From Deltaproteobacteria bacterium (GTDB lineage Bacteria > Desulfobacterota > Desulfobulbia > Desulfobulbales > BM004): a stretch of 6,904 bases of DNA. Positions within the stretch are counted from its first letter, which is position 1; each line of letters opens with the position of its first letter. The position numbers were made by a program, and so were the translations under genes. This document shows positions 5,328 to 6,904 of the stretch, one piece after another. The notes beneath the pieces are model-generated. The model was not told the DNA's origin and made no database searches. It worked only from the letters and a program-made list of their open reading frames with translations. The stretch is taken from NCBI GenBank assembly GCA_019313095.1, contig JAFDBU010000284.1:1-6904 (forward strand). Reading direction: 5' to 3'.

Positions 5328-6749
5328 ATGCGGGAAAAAAACTTCACATATACATACTGGCGCAGATCAAGCCAGATATTCTTTTTTACCCTGTTTGTCT
5401 TTCTTTTTATCAAAACTGACTATTCCGGCACAAATGAACTTTCCTATGCGGTGAACATTCTCTTCAGGATTGATCCATTCCTTGCTGCCAGTGCTTCGCT
5501 GGCTAATAAAACTTTCATCTGGCTGATGTGGCCCTCGCTCATCTTCATCGGGCTGACATTTTTTCTCGGACGTTTTTTCTGCGGCTGGATCTGTCCTATG
5601 GGAGCCCTGCTTGACTCATGCCACAAAATTATCCACCATATGCGTGAAGGAAAAGTCTCCCGGCTCCATACCCTGAAGTATTACCTGCTGGTCTTTCTGC
5701 TTATCGGAGCCTTCTGGGGCCTGCCTGCGGCAGGTTACTTTGACCCGTTTTCCATCCTTGTCCGCGGCCTGGCAATTTCCGTGTATCCTGCTTTAAATGT
5801 CATGACAACCTCTTTTTTCACCTTTACCTATCAGCATATGCCGGGGTGGGTCAATTTGATAACCGAACCAGTATATGCCTTTCTTAAGGCAACTATCCTT
5901 CCTTTTCGGCAGAATTATTTTGAGCTTACCATTGTCTCGCTGTTTATCCTCCTGACTGTCTTTATGCTGGAAAGGATTGAAAGACGTTTTTTCTGCCGTA
6001 ATATCTGTCCTGTTGGGGCCTTTTACGCCATTATCGCACGATTCTCCCTGATGCGGGGCAAGGGGGGCTCGAAATGCGGCAAATGCAGGAACTGCATGAC
6101 TGTCTGCCGCATGGGCGCAATTAATGAGGATCGGAACATTTCACCGCTGGACTGTAACCTGTGCCTGGACTGTGTCGATATATGCCCGGGTAGCAAGATC
6201 TCCTTTGGCTATAAACAAAAAGAAATTGCCAGGCCGTCTTTTCAAATAAGTCGCCGTAAATTTGTTGCAACCTTTGCTGCCGGCACAGTCCTGCCTTTTT
6301 TTTTAGACACCCGGACTATGGCTGGAAGGCCTGATCCTTACCTGATACGCCCCCCTGGTGCCCTACCTGAAAATGAATTTCTTGGCAGATGCGTCCGGTG
6401 CGGTGAGTGCATGAAGGTGTGTATCGGTAACGGTCTGCAACCGACCTTTCTGGCTGCCGGCTTGGAGGGCATGTTTTCACCCCGGCTTAATGCCAGGAGC
6501 GGTTACTGTGAATACAACTGCACCCTGTGCGGCCAAGTATGCCCAACCGGGGCACTTACAGAACTTACCCTCAAACAGAAGCATGCCGCTAAAATCGGTA
6601 ATGTCATTTTTGACAAGAACCGCTGTTTGCCTTATGCCAAGGGCATCCCCTGCATTGTCTGTGAAGAGCACTGCCCGACTTCTGACAAGGCTATCCAGTT
6701 TCGCGAAGTCCAGGTTGCAAACAGCATGGGGGAGAAGGTTTCAGTCTAG
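5328..6749 (+). CDS. Membrane polyferredoxin, NapH-like half fused to NapG-like half; ends at a premature-looking TAG
   Basis: This 473-residue protein should pass electrons between the quinone pool and a periplasmic or membrane partner through several [4Fe-4S] clusters. The N-terminal half has membrane segments near 16-30, 64-84, 117-137 and 198-214, with the paired NapH-type motifs FCGWICPMG (84-92) and FCRNICPVG (222-230). Two ferredoxin motifs follow, at C250/253/256/260 and C276/279/282/286. Residues 308-325 are a twin-arginine-like SRRKFV plus hydrophobic stretch, as at the start of free NapG proteins, so the second half looks like a fused NapG. It carries C355/358/361/365, C394/398/401/405 and C433/442/445/449. 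The frame then meets TAG, yet the next 49 codons continue with a last ferredoxin motif. It starts 6 bp after the DUF362 gene with a weak Shine-Dalgarno, suggesting translational coupling. Electron donor and acceptor are unknown. Confidence 0.85.
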   Translation: MREKNFTYTYWRRSSQIFFFTLFVFLFIKTDYSGTNELSYAVNILFRIDPFLAASASLANKTFIWLMWPSLIFIGLTFFLGRFFCGWICPMGALLDSCHKIIHHMREGKVSRLHTLKYYLLVFLLIGAFWGLPAAGYFDPFSILVRGLAISVYPALNVMTTSFFTFTYQHMPGWVNLITEPVYAFLKATILPFRQNYFELTIVSLFILLTVFMLERIERRFFCRNICPVGAFYAIIARFSLMRGKGGSKCGKCRNCMTVCRMGAINEDRNISPLDCNLCLDCVDICPGSKISFGYKQKEIARPSFQISRRKFVATFAAGTVLPFFLDTRTMAGRPDPYLIRPPGALPENEFLGRCVRCGECMKVCIGNGLQPTFLAAGLEGMFSPRLNARSGYCEYNCTLCGQVCPTGALTELTLKQKHAAKIGNVIFDKNRCLPYAKGIPCIVCEEHCPTSDKAIQFREVQVANSMGEKVSV

Positions 6750-6899
6750 CAGCCCTACGTTATCGATGAAAGATGCGTGTGGTGCGGTATTTGCGAGACG
6801 AAATGTCCTCTGCCTGGCCAAAGCGCTGTTCGGGTTACATCTGCCGGCGAAAGCAGGAACCCGCAAAATGCCCTGCCGACACGCTCCACTATTTACTAG
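6747..6899 (+). pseudogene. In-frame tail of the polyferredoxin beyond TAG, with an intact ferredoxin motif
   Basis: After the TAG at 6747-6749 the same frame stays open for 49 codons to a TAG at 6897-6899. It encodes QPYVIDERCVWCGICETKCP followed by LPGQSAVRV. That is a perfect CxxCxxCxxxCP cluster motif, and it matches, from memory, the usual C-terminus of this family (PYV, then CxGCGICExKCP, then AIRV). With one sense residue at the TAG the protein would be 523 residues. There is no in-frame ATG, GTG or TTG before the first Cys of the motif, so separate translation is unlikely. Most likely a recent nonsense mutation or read error; readthrough is possible. Confidence 0.75.
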
Positions 6900-6904
6900 C
6901 CATA

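Noticed and set aside
6747..6749. Firm call of pyrrolysine at the polyferredoxin TAG
   Set aside because: No pyl genes are in view, TAG ends other genes here, and mutation or sequencing error is simpler.
1..6904. CRISPR array, tRNA/rRNA gene, insertion sequence or prophage
   Set aside because: No spaced repeat series, cloverleaf, transposase or phage gene was seen in the window.

Overview
The window reads as chromosomal DNA of a Gram-negative bacterium. The best guess is an anaerobic or sulfur-cycling Desulfobacterota member. This rests on a Tat-signal DUF362 protein next to a NapH/NapG-like polyferredoxin, a tandem-type rhodanese, and an intergenic hairpin repeat of a style I associate with those genomes. 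The lineage is an inference, not read from a marker gene.

Layout, left to right. Positions 1-443 hold the 3' end of a plus-strand thiosulfate sulfurtransferase (rhodanese) gene, closed by an intrinsic terminator at 465-496. A gene-free stretch (498-738) carries a GC-rich hairpin and a short direct repeat. Then comes a minus-strand heavy-metal block: a CDF cobalt/nickel-type exporter (dmeF-like, 739-1677), a 194-bp gap that may encode a folded leader, an SO_0444-type permease (1872-2915), and a CadC/SmtB-like ArsR-family metal sensor (2961-3335). The sensor and permease look like one operon. A well-formed SmtB-type operator overlaps the sensor's own promoter.

On the right are plus-strand genes: rsmI (3451-4338, 16S rRNA C1402 2'-O-methyltransferase), a Tat-exported DUF362 protein (4407-5321), and, 6 bp later, a membrane polyferredoxin (5328-6749) that fuses a NapH-like half to a NapG-like half. 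The -10 box of a possible plus-strand promoter for rsmI lies within the sensor's control region, so metal status could influence it.

The most unusual point is the 3' end of the polyferredoxin gene. An in-frame TAG at 6747-6749 stops translation just before a perfectly preserved CxxCxxCxxxCP ferredoxin motif, which continues in the same frame for 49 codons to a second TAG at 6897-6899. This is a recent nonsense mutation, a sequencing error, or programmed readthrough. TAG also ends rsmI and dmeF here, so it is an ordinary stop codon in this genome.
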